DNA from: Paraburkholderia silvatlantica
Lineage (GTDB): Bacteria; Pseudomonadota; Gammaproteobacteria; Burkholderiales; Burkholderiaceae
NCBI RefSeq assembly: GCF_003096715.1
Contig: NZ_QEOL01000018.1
Location: 115,597 to 179,596, forward strand
Reading direction: 5' to 3'
Length of the DNA stretch: 64,000 nt
Shown: one piece after another, positions 43,501 through 51,667 of the stretch
Position numbering within the stretch: the first letter of the stretch is position 1
How the letters are laid out: each line of letters starts with the position of its first letter
The notes under the pieces: model-generated
The model's database searches: none
What the model saw: only the letters and a program-made list of their open reading frames with translations
Told to the model about the DNA's origin: nothing
Program-made: the position numbers and the translations under genes

Positions 43501-45553
43501 GCGCAGATGCGCGATCCGCCTCGGCCATCAATGCGTACGCGGCCTCCTGAATCCGGTCGTGAACGAACGCGTAGCCATCGGCCTGCCGATACACGACGCC
43601 CTGAGCGACAGCTTCCGCGAGCGCCGCATCGATCGCTTCGCTCGACTGACCGCTTACGCGCGCGAGAACCGCAGACGAAACACTCGCGCCAAGGCACGCG
43701 AAATCCACCAGCACGCTGCGAGTCGCATCTGGCAGACGGCCAAGCTTGTCGACCATCAGATCCACGACGCTGTCGGGAAAACTTCTGTGCGCAATCCGAT
43801 CCGCGTTGCACGCCCACTCGCGACGCGCCTTGTCAAACGTGAGAAAGCCTTCGTCCGCCAGCGCCTGCAGGAACTGCACTGCAAAAAAAGGATTCCCGCC
43901 TGTCTTGTCGAACATCACCCGCGCGACCGTCTCCGTGCCTTGCTTATTGCCGTGCATCGCATCGCGCACGAGACGGCCCACGTCGTCCACGCCGAGCGGA
44001 GCCAGCAACAGGTCATGAACGCGAACCTGCCCCGCGCGCATCGCATCGACTACCTGGGTCAGCGGGTGCGTGGGCCCGACTTCGTTGTCGCGAAACGCGC
44101 CGATGAGCAGCAGATCGCCGACGTCCAGGCCTTTGCCCAACGCCTCGAGTACCGAGATCGTGCCGGCGTCCAGCCACTGGAGATCGTCCAGAAAGAGCAC
44201 CAGTGGCCGCCCGGGAAAGGCGAAGGCCCGAATGAATCGCGTGAGCGTCGCGACGAACCGTGTCTGGGCATCCAGCGGCGGGAGTTCGGTAACCTGCGGC
44301 TGCGGGCCGACCAACTGTTCGAGCGCGGGAATCAGATCGACTATCAGTTGGCCGTGAGAACCCAGCGCGTCCTGTATGCGCTGCCGCCATGTGCCGATCT
44401 CCGCTTCGTCCTCGTCGAGAATCTGCTGCACGAGCGCCGCCATGCACTGCGCAATCGTTGCGTACGGAATATCCCGCTTGTACTGGTCGAATTTTCCTGA
44501 AGCGAACAGGCTGCCCGAACCCGACATCACCTGATGGAATTCGTCGACCAACGACGACTTCCCGATTCCCGAGTAGCCGGACACCAGAACGCATTCCGGC
44601 GAACCGTCCCGAGCGACACGGTCGAAGGCCGCAACCAGCGCCCCCGCGTCCGCTTCCCGCCCATACAGGCGCCCGGGAATAAACAAGCGGTCGTCCGAGT
44701 CGGCAGCGCCCAATGCGAACGGCTCGGCGTGCGCTCCGCGCCGGCACTGCACGGCGCAGAGCCGCAAGTCGTGCTCCAGGCCTCTCGCGGTCTGGTATCG
44801 GTCTTCAGCGGCTTTTGCGAGCAGTCGCTCGACGATGGCGGCGGCGGAATCGGACACCTGCGGCGCGTATTCCTTGAGCGAGACAGGCTTTCTCGCCGTA
44901 TGGCAATGCAGCCACTCAGCGCCCGATTGGGCCAGAAAAGGGAATCGGCCGGTGAACATCCAGTAGATGACGACCCCCAGCGAATAGAGGTCGGAACGCG
45001 TATCGGGCCGCCGGTTGACGAGTCCGGTGCGCTCCGGCGCAACGTACGGGAGCGCGTCCGCGAACAGGAGCGGCTGCGGGACATCCTTGCCTTCGGCGTC
45101 GGCATCGGAAGACAACCCGAACCCGGTGAGCGCAACCCCGCCGGTTTTTGCGTTGACTAGCAGATGGGCGGGCCGGATGTCGTGATGGATGAGCCCGCGC
45201 GCATGCAATGCGTCGAGCGCGGCCGCCGCGTTCGACGCTATCGCAAGAACCTGGCCGGGCGACATGAGGTGCGGCTGCATGGAAGCGAGAACGCTGCCGC
45301 CCGGATCCTCGAGAAAGAGTGTAGTGCGCCGGCTCTCCCGTAACAGCGCGTGCGGCTGGGTGAAGCGCGGACCGTCGAGCCGCGTGCGCAGTCCATAGGC
45401 GTTCTCCAGCAACGACAGGACTTCCGCCGAAGGCTGGCTGCTCGACGGCCGCAAGGCGAGCCGCGTTCGCGCCGCGCCCCGCGTTTTGACGCGTGACAGA
45501 ACGAGCGCACCGTCATCACACAACGTTTGAACGACCTGGTCTTCTCGATTCAT
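40550..45553 (-). CDS. Giant trifunctional Ser/Thr-kinase-like / ATPase / GAF / histidine kinase
   Basis: 1667 residues. The protein-kinase-like domain (about 1-270) keeps the catalytic Asp125 in LIHHDIRPAHLL and the APE region (YVAPERTG), but has GFG at 144-146 where DFG is usual and no clear glycine loop. An AAA/STAND ATPase follows, with Walker A SGYSGIGKSS at about 325. A helical repeat region, a GAF domain (about 1300-1450) and a HisKA_2-type kinase with EVHHRVKNNLQL (His1477/1478) and HATPase complete it. The GFG form is common in this family. It is the second gene of the operon, 42 bases after the response regulator. Confidence 0.9.
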   Translation of the reverse strand: MNREDQVVQTLCDDGALVLSRVKTRGAARTRLALRPSSSQPSAEVLSLLENAYGLRTRLDGPRFTQPHALLRESRRTTLFLEDPGGSVLASMQPHLMSPGQVLAIASNAAAALDALHARGLIHHDIRPAHLLVNAKTGGVALTGFGLSSDADAEGKDVPQPLLFADALPYVAPERTGLVNRRPDTRSDLYSLGVVIYWMFTGRFPFLAQSGAEWLHCHTARKPVSLKEYAPQVSDSAAAIVERLLAKAAEDRYQTARGLEHDLRLCAVQCRRGAHAEPFALGAADSDDRLFIPGRLYGREADAGALVAAFDRVARDGSPECVLVSGYSGIGKSSLVDEFHQVMSGSGSLFASGKFDQYKRDIPYATIAQCMAALVQQILDEDEAEIGTWRQRIQDALGSHGQLIVDLIPALEQLVGPQPQVTELPPLDAQTRFVATLTRFIRAFAFPGRPLVLFLDDLQWLDAGTISVLEALGKGLDVGDLLLIGAFRDNEVGPTHPLTQVVDAMRAGQVRVHDLLLAPLGVDDVGRLVRDAMHGNKQGTETVARVMFDKTGGNPFFAVQFLQALADEGFLTFDKARREWACNADRIAHRSFPDSVVDLMVDKLGRLPDATRSVLVDFACLGASVSSAVLARVSGQSSEAIDAALAEAVAQGVVYRQADGYAFVHDRIQEAAYALMAEADRASAHLRIGTMLDSEDDDQDVELNIFEIVNQYNRAIHVVEDFGVRARVAGLNLRAGRRARGSAAYGSALAYLTLGSEILGSDAWRTHYHEKFSFELLRAECEFLTGSAALAEERLRELAAAARNVPHKAAVAFLRVTLHTALDQMQAAVEICLGYLREVGIDWVAHPDRAAAVAEYAALRERIGQRTIASLIDLPLLQDETLEATLNVLTAVLPPAFFTDENLVCLVLSRMANLSIRHGNTDASSLGFAYLGMVAGPIFGDYRAGFEFGRLGLALVDERGLGRFRARVYMCFAYHVMPWTQPMRAGLPLLRRAFEAATQSGDLTYIGFSSCCLVTSLLAAGHPLADVEDEGVERLRIVRAAGFGLIVDIMTAQLSLIRGLRGLAPWLGSANADHADEASLERHLEGNPALAIAACWYWIRQLQARFFAGDIGGALEAEKRAAPLLWTTSGHFELAEYHFFGALARLQWHDSLAPADQADNQADNQAALADHVEKLRGWARHSPANFASRAALVEAELARVQKREFEAMRHYEHAIGQAREQRLLHVEGLANEIAGRFYADNGFAAISVVYLRNARLAYLNWGAMAKVRALDARHPGLVPEETSSVSGGPVANQLAMETVVKASQAISSERVLERLMHTLMTIVLEHAGARRALLILPHAEQLWIEADASALREGNTVHVGRRAASSDAVPLSMLHHSLRTHEPVLVDDASMENPFDADEYFNGGTARSVLSLPLVKQDRVIGALYLENELAPGVFTLSRLAVLRLLASQAAISIENASLEEVEALLEEKDALLHEVHHRVKNNLQLISSLLNLQAARAEDRSTAERFLDSRNRVRSMAMVHENLYRAGNFARIDMASHIRNLCAHLSRVYELSQLNVSLDVLVDDVQLDMNRAVACGMIVNELVSNALKHAFPQGRRGNLRVQLMSDDERRCRLSVSDDGIGLPADFSVEEADSLGLQLVSDLAHQLHASVRRDNGAGTSFVIHFTL
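42056..42091. repeat. 12-base tandem repeat inside the giant kinase gene
   Basis: Two exact GGCCTGGTTGTC units and one degenerate unit (GGCCTGGTCTGC) lie end to end. On the coding strand they encode a repeated QADN. Copy changes would keep the frame. Confidence 0.7.
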
Positions 45554-45595
45554 GACGCTGCCGCATGGGTTCGCGGCTTCACAGGGAGCTCGATT

Positions 45596-46276
45596 TCATG
45601 TGTCGGCCGAAAGCATGTACCCGGAATTTCGCACGGTGCGCAGAAGCGAACTCTCGAATCCCGCATCGATCTTTTGCCGAAGCTTGCTGACGTGCACATC
45701 AATCACGTTGGTCTGCGGATCGAAGTGATATTCCCAGATATTCTCCAGCAGCATGGTGCGCGTCACGACCTGATTGGCGTGCCGCATCATGTATTCGAGC
45801 AGCTTGAATTCGCGGGGCTTCAGACTGATCGCCTTGCCCGCCCGCGTGACTCTTCGCGAAAGCAGATCGACGCAAAGGTCGCCCACCCTGAGCGTCGTTT
45901 CGAGCACGTCGCTCTGCGAGCGGCGTATGAGCACCTCGAGCCTCGCCAGCACCTCTCCGAACGCGAAGGGCTTGACCACGTAATCGTCGCCACCCGCCTT
46001 CAGCCCGCGAATGCGCTCGTCCACAGCATCGAGCGCGCTCAGGATCAGCACCGGCACCTTGCTGCCCGTTGCCCGCAGCGCCGCGACGATGCCGAGCCCG
46101 TCCACGCCGCCCGGCAACATGCGATCCAGAATGATCGCGTCGTATGCGCCACCCATGGCGAGAAACGTGCCGTCCCGGCCGTTGTCGGCGAAGTCGACCA
46201 CGTGCCCCGCCTCCTCGAGCCCCTTCCTCAGAAAACCGGCTACCTGCAGATTGTCTTCCACTAACAAGATCTTCAT
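45596..46276 (-). CDS. OmpR/PhoB-family response regulator
   Basis: 226 residues from the ATG at 46276. The receiver domain has Asp51 (AIILDRMLPGG) and the switch Lys in VVKPFAFGE. The C-terminal winged helix has LSRRVTRAGKAISLKPREFKLL and NVIDVHVSKLRQKID. Presumably the DNA-binding output of the operon, which lacks a typical membrane-bound EnvZ-type kinase. First gene of the minus-strand operon, 42 bases before the giant kinase. Confidence 0.93.
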   Translation of the reverse strand: MKILLVEDNLQVAGFLRKGLEEAGHVVDFADNGRDGTFLAMGGAYDAIILDRMLPGGVDGLGIVAALRATGSKVPVLILSALDAVDERIRGLKAGGDDYVVKPFAFGEVLARLEVLIRRSQSDVLETTLRVGDLCVDLLSRRVTRAGKAISLKPREFKLLEYMMRHANQVVTRTMLLENIWEYHFDPQTNVIDVHVSKLRQKIDAGFESSLLRTVRNSGYMLSADT

Positions 46277-46417
46277 TCCAGCCACTCGCGGTTCCGGGTA
46301 GCCACCGTACACGGCCGCGGCGCCACGCCGCTACTCGTGCAAAGCCCGCTCTTCCCTGCTTCTGCCACCTTACCTCCAATTATCGGTCCAGCGCCGATAT
46401 TTCGATTTTCGGCGTGT

Positions 46418-46435
46418 CATTAAATTTAGTTAATG
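46418..46435. promoter_or_regulatory. Palindrome CATTAA-N6-TTAATG
   Basis: Perfect six-base arms with a six-base AT-rich spacer, 142 bases upstream of the response-regulator gene start and 256 upstream of the ATPase regulator. Similar in composition to the palindrome at 33350. Confidence 0.45.
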
Positions 46436-46521
46436 TTCTGTCCAGCACCTGGCGCCGGCGCTCCGCGACACCGCTCCCCCAGTGAGCACATTGCTTTGCG
46501 CCGCTATTGCGGCAACGCCAG

Positions 46522-46537
46522 ATTAACAAAAGTTAAT
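46522..46537. promoter_or_regulatory. Palindrome ATTAAC-AAAA-GTTAAT
   Basis: Perfect six-base arms around four A residues, 154 bases upstream of the 46691 ATPase regulator gene. Second AT-rich dyad in this region. Confidence 0.45.
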
Positions 46538-46690
46538 TTGTGGATAACAGTGAGGAAAAGACGTGTCGCCTATCATCCATCTCGATACGGTCCGCGCGCA
46601 ATCAATCCGCTCACGATATCGGAGTGCCATAAGCCAGGCGGGTTGCCGCACGCCCAGTCCCTTGCCATAGCCATGCCGAGCAGAAAAGAC

Positions 46691-48265
46691 ATGAATCACG
46701 CGACAGCAGTCTCTCCATCGTTCGCTCCACACGCGCCGGTCATTCAGGTCGGCGAATGCGAGCTGGATCTCGGTTTGCGGGCGCTGCGCCGCGGCGGCAA
46801 GGCGGTGGACCTCGGGTCCCGTGCGTTCGATGTGCTCGCCACCATCGCTCTGGCAGCAGGACGCATTGTCTCCAAGGACGAACTCATGGAGGCGGTCTGG
46901 CCCGATACGATCGTCGAAGAGAACAATATCCATGTGCAGCTTTCGGCGATCCGCAAGGCGCTGGGCACGGACCGCAAGCTGATCCTGACGGTGCCGGGGC
47001 GCGGCTACCAACTGGCGGCGGCCCCCGACGCGCGAATCATGCCGTTGCCTCGTCATGAAGCCGGACCGGCGCGTGAGCCCAACGAACTGCGCGCGGGCGA
47101 ACCATTGCTCGGGCGGGACGCCGCAATCGCCGAAATTCGCTCGATGATGTCCTCGGCGCGCATCGTGACGCTCGTCGGCGCGGGGGGCATCGGAAAGACC
47201 AGGATTGCCCGCGAGATCGCGCACCGGCTCGCCACGGAGCAGGAGGTCGACGTGCGCTTCGTCGAACTGGCCGCGCACGTCACGCGCGCGGCGGTCGTCC
47301 AGGCGTTCGCGGACGTCTGCGACGCGCCATTCGACGGAAACGGCCCCGATTTGCGCACCGTGGCGAATGTGCTGGCCGGCTTGCCCGGCCTGCTCGTCAT
47401 CGACAATGCCGAACATGTTGTGGAGCACGTGGCCGAAATCGTCGACCTGACCAGCCGTGCCAATCCCCGGGTTACGATTCTCGCCACCAGCCGGTTCCGC
47501 CTGCGCGTGTCGCTCGAAGTGGTCTATCGTGTCGGCCCGCTCGCGCTCCCGAGCGCAGGCGACGGCCGCGATGCCGTGCTCCGCTCCCCCGCGATCGGTC
47601 TCTTCTTGCGGCGGCTGCTTTCGAATGGCGTGAACGCCGAGATGAGCGATGAACGGCTCCGGATGGTCGAGGAAATTTGCCGCCGCCTCGAAGGCATACC
47701 GCTCGCGCTCGAACTGGCGGCCAGACGCGCTTCCATACTTGGACTGGAAGGCATCCGCGAAGGGCTGGACGAACCCCTGCTCTATCTTGCCGGCGGCTAT
47801 CGCACCGCCCAGCCCCGACATCAGTCTCTGCGCGCCGCATTCGACTGGTGCTTCGACATGCTCGATGCCGCCGAGCAAACGGTGTTCAGGCGCCTGAGCG
47901 TCTTCAACCGCGCCTTCACGGTGCAGGCCGCGTCGCAGATCGCCCGCGACGCCACGCTATCCAATGAAACCGTGATGGACTGTATCGGCGAACTGGTTGA
48001 CAAATCACTCATTGAGATTCAATTCGAAGGTGCGAATGTGAAATACCATCTATTAGCGCCGGCTCGCGCCTACGGGCTTGAAAAACTGCTTGCCGCAGGC
48101 GAGATCTGCACGATTTTCGAGCGGCACGCGCTCTTTGCCAGCGGGCACCTTCCCGCGATTTCAATCGAATCCGGCGCATCGAACCCGTCCCGGGCGCTTA
48201 AAAAAATCGACGCGCGACGGTGGCATGAAGATCATCCTTCGTTATCTCGGGCCCCGGGGAGCTAG
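46691..48265 (+). CDS. Winged-helix/ATPase regulator (short paralogue)
   Basis: 524 residues from the ATG at 46691, preferred over one six codons upstream because a GAG lies ahead of it. An OmpR/CadC-type winged helix covers 15-110 with intact recognition helix (IVEENNIHVQLSAIRKAL) and wing (VPGRGY). The ATPase domain has Walker A GAGGIGKT and LVIDNAEHVVEHV. The protein ends after the ATPase/helical region and lacks the repeat-rich C-terminus of the 29302 paralogue. It is divergent from the response-regulator operon, suggesting functional linkage. Confidence 0.9.
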   Translation: MNHATAVSPSFAPHAPVIQVGECELDLGLRALRRGGKAVDLGSRAFDVLATIALAAGRIVSKDELMEAVWPDTIVEENNIHVQLSAIRKALGTDRKLILTVPGRGYQLAAAPDARIMPLPRHEAGPAREPNELRAGEPLLGRDAAIAEIRSMMSSARIVTLVGAGGIGKTRIAREIAHRLATEQEVDVRFVELAAHVTRAAVVQAFADVCDAPFDGNGPDLRTVANVLAGLPGLLVIDNAEHVVEHVAEIVDLTSRANPRVTILATSRFRLRVSLEVVYRVGPLALPSAGDGRDAVLRSPAIGLFLRRLLSNGVNAEMSDERLRMVEEICRRLEGIPLALELAARRASILGLEGIREGLDEPLLYLAGGYRTAQPRHQSLRAAFDWCFDMLDAAEQTVFRRLSVFNRAFTVQAASQIARDATLSNETVMDCIGELVDKSLIEIQFEGANVKYHLLAPARAYGLEKLLAAGEICTIFERHALFASGHLPAISIESGASNPSRALKKIDARRWHEDHPSLSRAPGS

Positions 48266-48349
48266 TTCCCTCCGCATTCATCATGTGAAAGGCTAAAGAA
48301 AGCGGGCTGCACGCCGATATTTGCGAGCAGAACCATTCGAGAGCGGGAA

Positions 48350-48796
48350 ATGAACATGCAGGTCAATGCCAATATAACCCCCCAAGTTCCGCAAACCGGA
48401 ACCGTCGCCAGTTCTACCGACACAGGTTCGTCGTCCACGACCACAGATTCCACCAGCGCTGGTTCCGCGGCATCGTCAGGCGGCGCAAGCGCGAGCGCGA
48501 GTACCCGTTCAGCCGCGGGTGTTTTGTCGGGCGCCAGTACGAATAGTGTCGCTATCCAACAGTTGAAAGCGCTCATCAACTCGTTGCGTGCGCAACTTGC
48601 TAAAACACAGGAAGCCATTGCCCACGAACGGGTTCTGGCCAGTCAGGACGCGAGCGGCGTTGCGGCCAGCACCGCCACGAGCCCGAGCGGCCAGGTCGCA
48701 GCCATCGAATCGGCGCTGCAAACGGCGACCGCGGAACTCGCACAGTTAATGCTCGCGAGCGGCAACACCACGGGTCTGGTGAACGATACCGTCTGA
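48350..48796 (+). CDS. Ser/Thr/Ala-rich small hypothetical protein
   Basis: 148 residues. Residues 10-65 are almost only Ser, Thr, Ala and Gly; a Leu/Gln helix follows (IQQLKALINSLRAQLAKTQEAI, about 68-90), which may form a coiled coil. The tail is again Ser/Ala-rich. No signal peptide or known domain. A FlxA-like layout (polar N-terminus plus coiled coil) is possible but not demonstrable. GGGAA precedes the ATG at 48350. Convergent with the chemotaxis receptor gene. Confidence 0.6.
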   Translation: MNMQVNANITPQVPQTGTVASSTDTGSSSTTTDSTSAGSAASSGGASASASTRSAAGVLSGASTNSVAIQQLKALINSLRAQLAKTQEAIAHERVLASQDASGVAASTATSPSGQVAAIESALQTATAELAQLMLASGNTTGLVNDTV

Positions 48797-48808
48797 CTGA
48801 CCGAAGAA

Positions 48809-50365
48809 TTACGACGTAACCGATGCAATCTTGAATTCCGAAACGACATCGTCGAGCAGCGCTGCCTGCTCCTTGAGCGACTGGGCTGCGGCTGCAGCCT
48901 GCTCAACGAGTGCTGCATTTTGCTGAGTTGTTGTGTCCATTTGCAGGACAGCTCCACTCACCTGTTCAATGTCGTGGCTCTGTTCCTGCGTAGCCCGGTG
49001 CAACTCGGCCATCAAGCCGCTTACCGCTGCAACTGACGACACGACCTCAGTCATGATCGCGCCCGCCCTTTGCGCGAGCAGCGAACCTTCGTCGATCTTC
49101 CCGACGGTAGCGTCGATCAAATGCTTGATCTCCTTTGCCGCCTGGGCACTTCGCTGAGCAAGACTTCGGACTTCGCTTGCGACGACCGCAAAACCGCGCC
49201 CGAGTTCTCCAGCCCGTGCCGCCTCGACGGCGGCATTCAGCGCCAGAATGTTGGTCTGGAAGGCGATGCTTTCAATCAGGCCCACGATTTCGGCAACCTT
49301 GCTGGAATGCACCGATATGCCTTGCATCGTCCGGACGACTTCGTGAACGACCTCGCCGCCCGCCGATGCTGTTTGTGAAGCGACCAATGCCTGTCGACTC
49401 ACGGTATCGGCCGTCTCCGCGTTTTTCTTGACGGCCCGCGTCAACTGCGCCATGTTCGCGGCTGCAAGTTCAAGCGACGCTGCCTGTTGCTCGGTTCGCC
49501 GCGAAAGATCTGCGCTTCCGGAGGCAATCTCCTGTGCGCCGACGTTGATGGTTTCCGTTCCGCCGCGAACGCTGCGGACAGTTCGCACCAGCGCGTCCTG
49601 CATTGTCCTGACGTCCGCCATGAGCATTCCCATCTCGTTCCGATATTCGGCGAGCACATCGCCCTGAAGATTGCCTGAGGCAATGCGCGCGAGATGGGTC
49701 TTGATTTCAGCGACAGGGCGCACGACGATTCCGACGAGGATCAGCCTCGCGAGGATGCCCACGGCAAGTGCGGCTATCGCCGTTCCGGCAAGCATGGCCA
49801 CCATCCAATGAAAGCGCGACTGCGCCTGCGCAAAACGTTCCCGCTGCGAGTCGACGACCGCGATCTCCCGTTCCTTCATCGCGCTCTGATAAGAGGCCAC
49901 CGCATCCTGTGTTGCCTTCCCCTGGAGTTCCTTGAAGCGGCCGAAATCCATTTGGCCGAGCGCGTCGGCCGCCGGCAGGACTGCCTTGTCGAGGACAGAC
50001 CGGCGGCGCCCTGTTAGCCGCTTCACCGCTTCCGAATCCGTCCCCGGCTGCAGTGAAAGATACTTCGAGAATTCGAGTTCGGAATCCTTCAGATCCTGTC
50101 GTGCGCCCGAAAGCAAGACGGGCTCCGGGTCACCCAGACCATATAGCGAAAGGTAACTATCGAGCGAAACGCGTGCACGCTGAAGCAACGCATCGCTGGT
50201 CTTCAGGGCGACCAACGAACTGGTATCGACTTCATGCATGGCTCGCAGCGCGTCGTTGTTCAGCTTCAGCGCCAGGATTCCCGCGGAACTCGTCACAGCG
50301 AGGATGACGACAAACACCGAAATTACGCAAGTCAGCCCGCTTTTTATGCTGAACCTCTTTAGCAT
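48809..50365 (-). CDS. Methyl-accepting chemotaxis protein
   Basis: 518 residues from the ATG at 50365, which has GGGGGAG five bases upstream; an ATG nine codons earlier lacks this. Layout: membrane helix at about 10-33, a four-helix-type periplasmic domain to about 185, second membrane helix near 190-212, HAMP linker, then the cytoplasmic signalling domain with the conserved hairpin tip (VGLIESIAFQTNILALNAAVEAARAGE region, near residue 370). No C-terminal CheR-tethering pentapeptide. Ligand unknown; no che genes in the window. Confidence 0.93.
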   Translation of the reverse strand: MLKRFSIKSGLTCVISVFVVILAVTSSAGILALKLNNDALRAMHEVDTSSLVALKTSDALLQRARVSLDSYLSLYGLGDPEPVLLSGARQDLKDSELEFSKYLSLQPGTDSEAVKRLTGRRRSVLDKAVLPAADALGQMDFGRFKELQGKATQDAVASYQSAMKEREIAVVDSQRERFAQAQSRFHWMVAMLAGTAIAALAVGILARLILVGIVVRPVAEIKTHLARIASGNLQGDVLAEYRNEMGMLMADVRTMQDALVRTVRSVRGGTETINVGAQEIASGSADLSRRTEQQAASLELAAANMAQLTRAVKKNAETADTVSRQALVASQTASAGGEVVHEVVRTMQGISVHSSKVAEIVGLIESIAFQTNILALNAAVEAARAGELGRGFAVVASEVRSLAQRSAQAAKEIKHLIDATVGKIDEGSLLAQRAGAIMTEVVSSVAAVSGLMAELHRATQEQSHDIEQVSGAVLQMDTTTQQNAALVEQAAAAAQSLKEQAALLDDVVSEFKIASVTS

Positions 50366-50733
50366 ATTTCTCCCCCGACTCATGAGTGTCACATCGACCT
50401 CTCACACGGGCCGTGACGACTTTTTATTAATATGGAAAGACTCCAACGCTTCCCGGCGGCCGCGCCGGAACGAGCCTGGGCGTCTTTCCGGTCCTTCGCA
50501 CGATCCAGACGTCGCCCGCGGCCCGTCAACCTCGTATGTCCGGAGCGGAGGGATCACAGTCTATGAAGAAGCCCGATAACCTTCTAATGAAAAATTCGCT
50601 GTCCTCGATACCTATTTCGGCATTGGTATAAATACCTACCCATTCCCTCCTGGCGTAGTCGCGCAAGACAAATGGACACCGGCGCGCGATGCCTGCGAAA
50701 GCTTGGCGACCGGCCCTCCGACCACCAATTTGC
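50366..50733. other. Intergenic region upstream of the chemotaxis receptor
   Basis: 368 bases, AT-rich near 50420-50435 and 50580-50640. A GGTAT-AA-ATACC-type palindrome lies at 50625-50636. No sigma-28 promoter could be assigned with confidence, and no gene was found. Confidence 0.5.
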
Positions 50734-51477
50734 TCATGCTTGCGCCAGCCACTCGTCGAGACTGATGCGGCCGATCCGCGCTTCGCCGAGCGGGACAAGC
50801 GATTGTTCCTCGACGCGACCGCCATAGTAGAGCGCATCGCGATCCGTCACCACCGGGCGGGCATCGCCCACCGATTTCAGATAACGCGAGACGATCTCCG
50901 CGAACGGCAGGCGGTCGGGGCCGGCGATGTCGACCGTGCCGTTCAGCGGCGCGGCGAGTGCGACCTGCGCGAGGATTGCCGCGACGTCGTCTGCGGCTAT
51001 CGGCTGAAACAGTCCGTCGCCAACGCGCACCGTACCGCCTTCGGTGCCGTAATCGGCGATTGCGCCGATGAATTCCATGAACTGGGTCGCGCGCACGATC
51101 GTGTATGGCACGCCCGCCGCCTCGATCGCTTCTTCCTGCGCAACCTTGGCAACGAAATACGCGTTCTCCGGCGTGCGCTCGCAGCCGACGATGGACAGGG
51201 CGACGTGATGGCGTACCCCAGTGGCCACTTCCGCTTTGCCGAGGTTGCGCGCCGAGTTGCGGAAGAAGTCGAGCACCGCCTGGGGCTCCCACGAGGGCGC
51301 GTTCGCCACATCCACGACCACGTCGGCGCCCGCTAGCGCATTGCTCAGGCCCTCCCCTGTCACGGCGTTCACGCCGTTACGCGGCGACGCGGCAAGCGCC
51401 TCATGACCCGCGTCGCCAAGCAGCTTCACGAGACGCGACCCGATCAGGCCGGAACCGCCGATTACGACAATCTTCAT
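50734..51477 (-). CDS. NmrA-like/atypical SDR NAD(P)-binding protein
   Basis: 247 residues from the ATG at 51477, with GGAG nine bases upstream. The Rossmann motif is at the N-terminus (IVVIGGSGLIGSRLVKLL) and VVDVANAPSWE and YFVAKVAQE follow, as in NmrA-like/epimerase-type SDR proteins (NAD(P)H sensing or quinone reduction). The canonical YxxxK is represented by YFVAK. It is divergent from a MocR regulator. Confidence 0.85.
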   Translation of the reverse strand: MKIVVIGGSGLIGSRLVKLLGDAGHEALAASPRNGVNAVTGEGLSNALAGADVVVDVANAPSWEPQAVLDFFRNSARNLGKAEVATGVRHHVALSIVGCERTPENAYFVAKVAQEEAIEAAGVPYTIVRATQFMEFIGAIADYGTEGGTVRVGDGLFQPIAADDVAAILAQVALAAPLNGTVDIAGPDRLPFAEIVSRYLKSVGDARPVVTDRDALYYGGRVEEQSLVPLGEARIGRISLDEWLAQA

Positions 51478-51527
51478 GACAGATTCTCCAGATGAGAGGC
51501 AGTGAACGCGCAAAAGCGCCTGGCGGG

Positions 51528-51565
51528 CGTCGCATCGACTGAACGATTTCGCCGCCGTCGCATCG
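51528..51565. promoter_or_regulatory. CGTCGCATCG direct repeat, candidate MocR operator
   Basis: Two identical ten-base units (51528-51537 and 51556-51565) with a 28-base period lie in the 190-base gap between the divergent NmrA-like and MocR genes. MocR proteins commonly bind direct repeats. Confidence 0.35.
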
Positions 51566-51667
51566 CGTGAGGCTATTGTGGGAAGATCATGAACTACCGA
51601 GAAGTGCCAAGAATTGTCGTTTCGACCAGGCCAAGTGACTTCCGCACACCTTGCCAGCAAAACAGTC

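Larger units (their letters stand above)
46277..46690. other. Divergent region between response-regulator operon and ATPase regulator
   Basis: 414 bases, with two AT-rich palindromes at 46418-46435 and 46522-46537, standing out from GC-rich flanks. No gene is supported. It probably holds promoters for both transcripts. Confidence 0.6.

Noticed and set aside
44978..45553. Loss of DFG (GFG) in the protein-kinase-like domain
   Set aside because: The same form is usual in trifunctional kinase/ATPase/histidine-kinase proteins, so it is not evidence of decay here.
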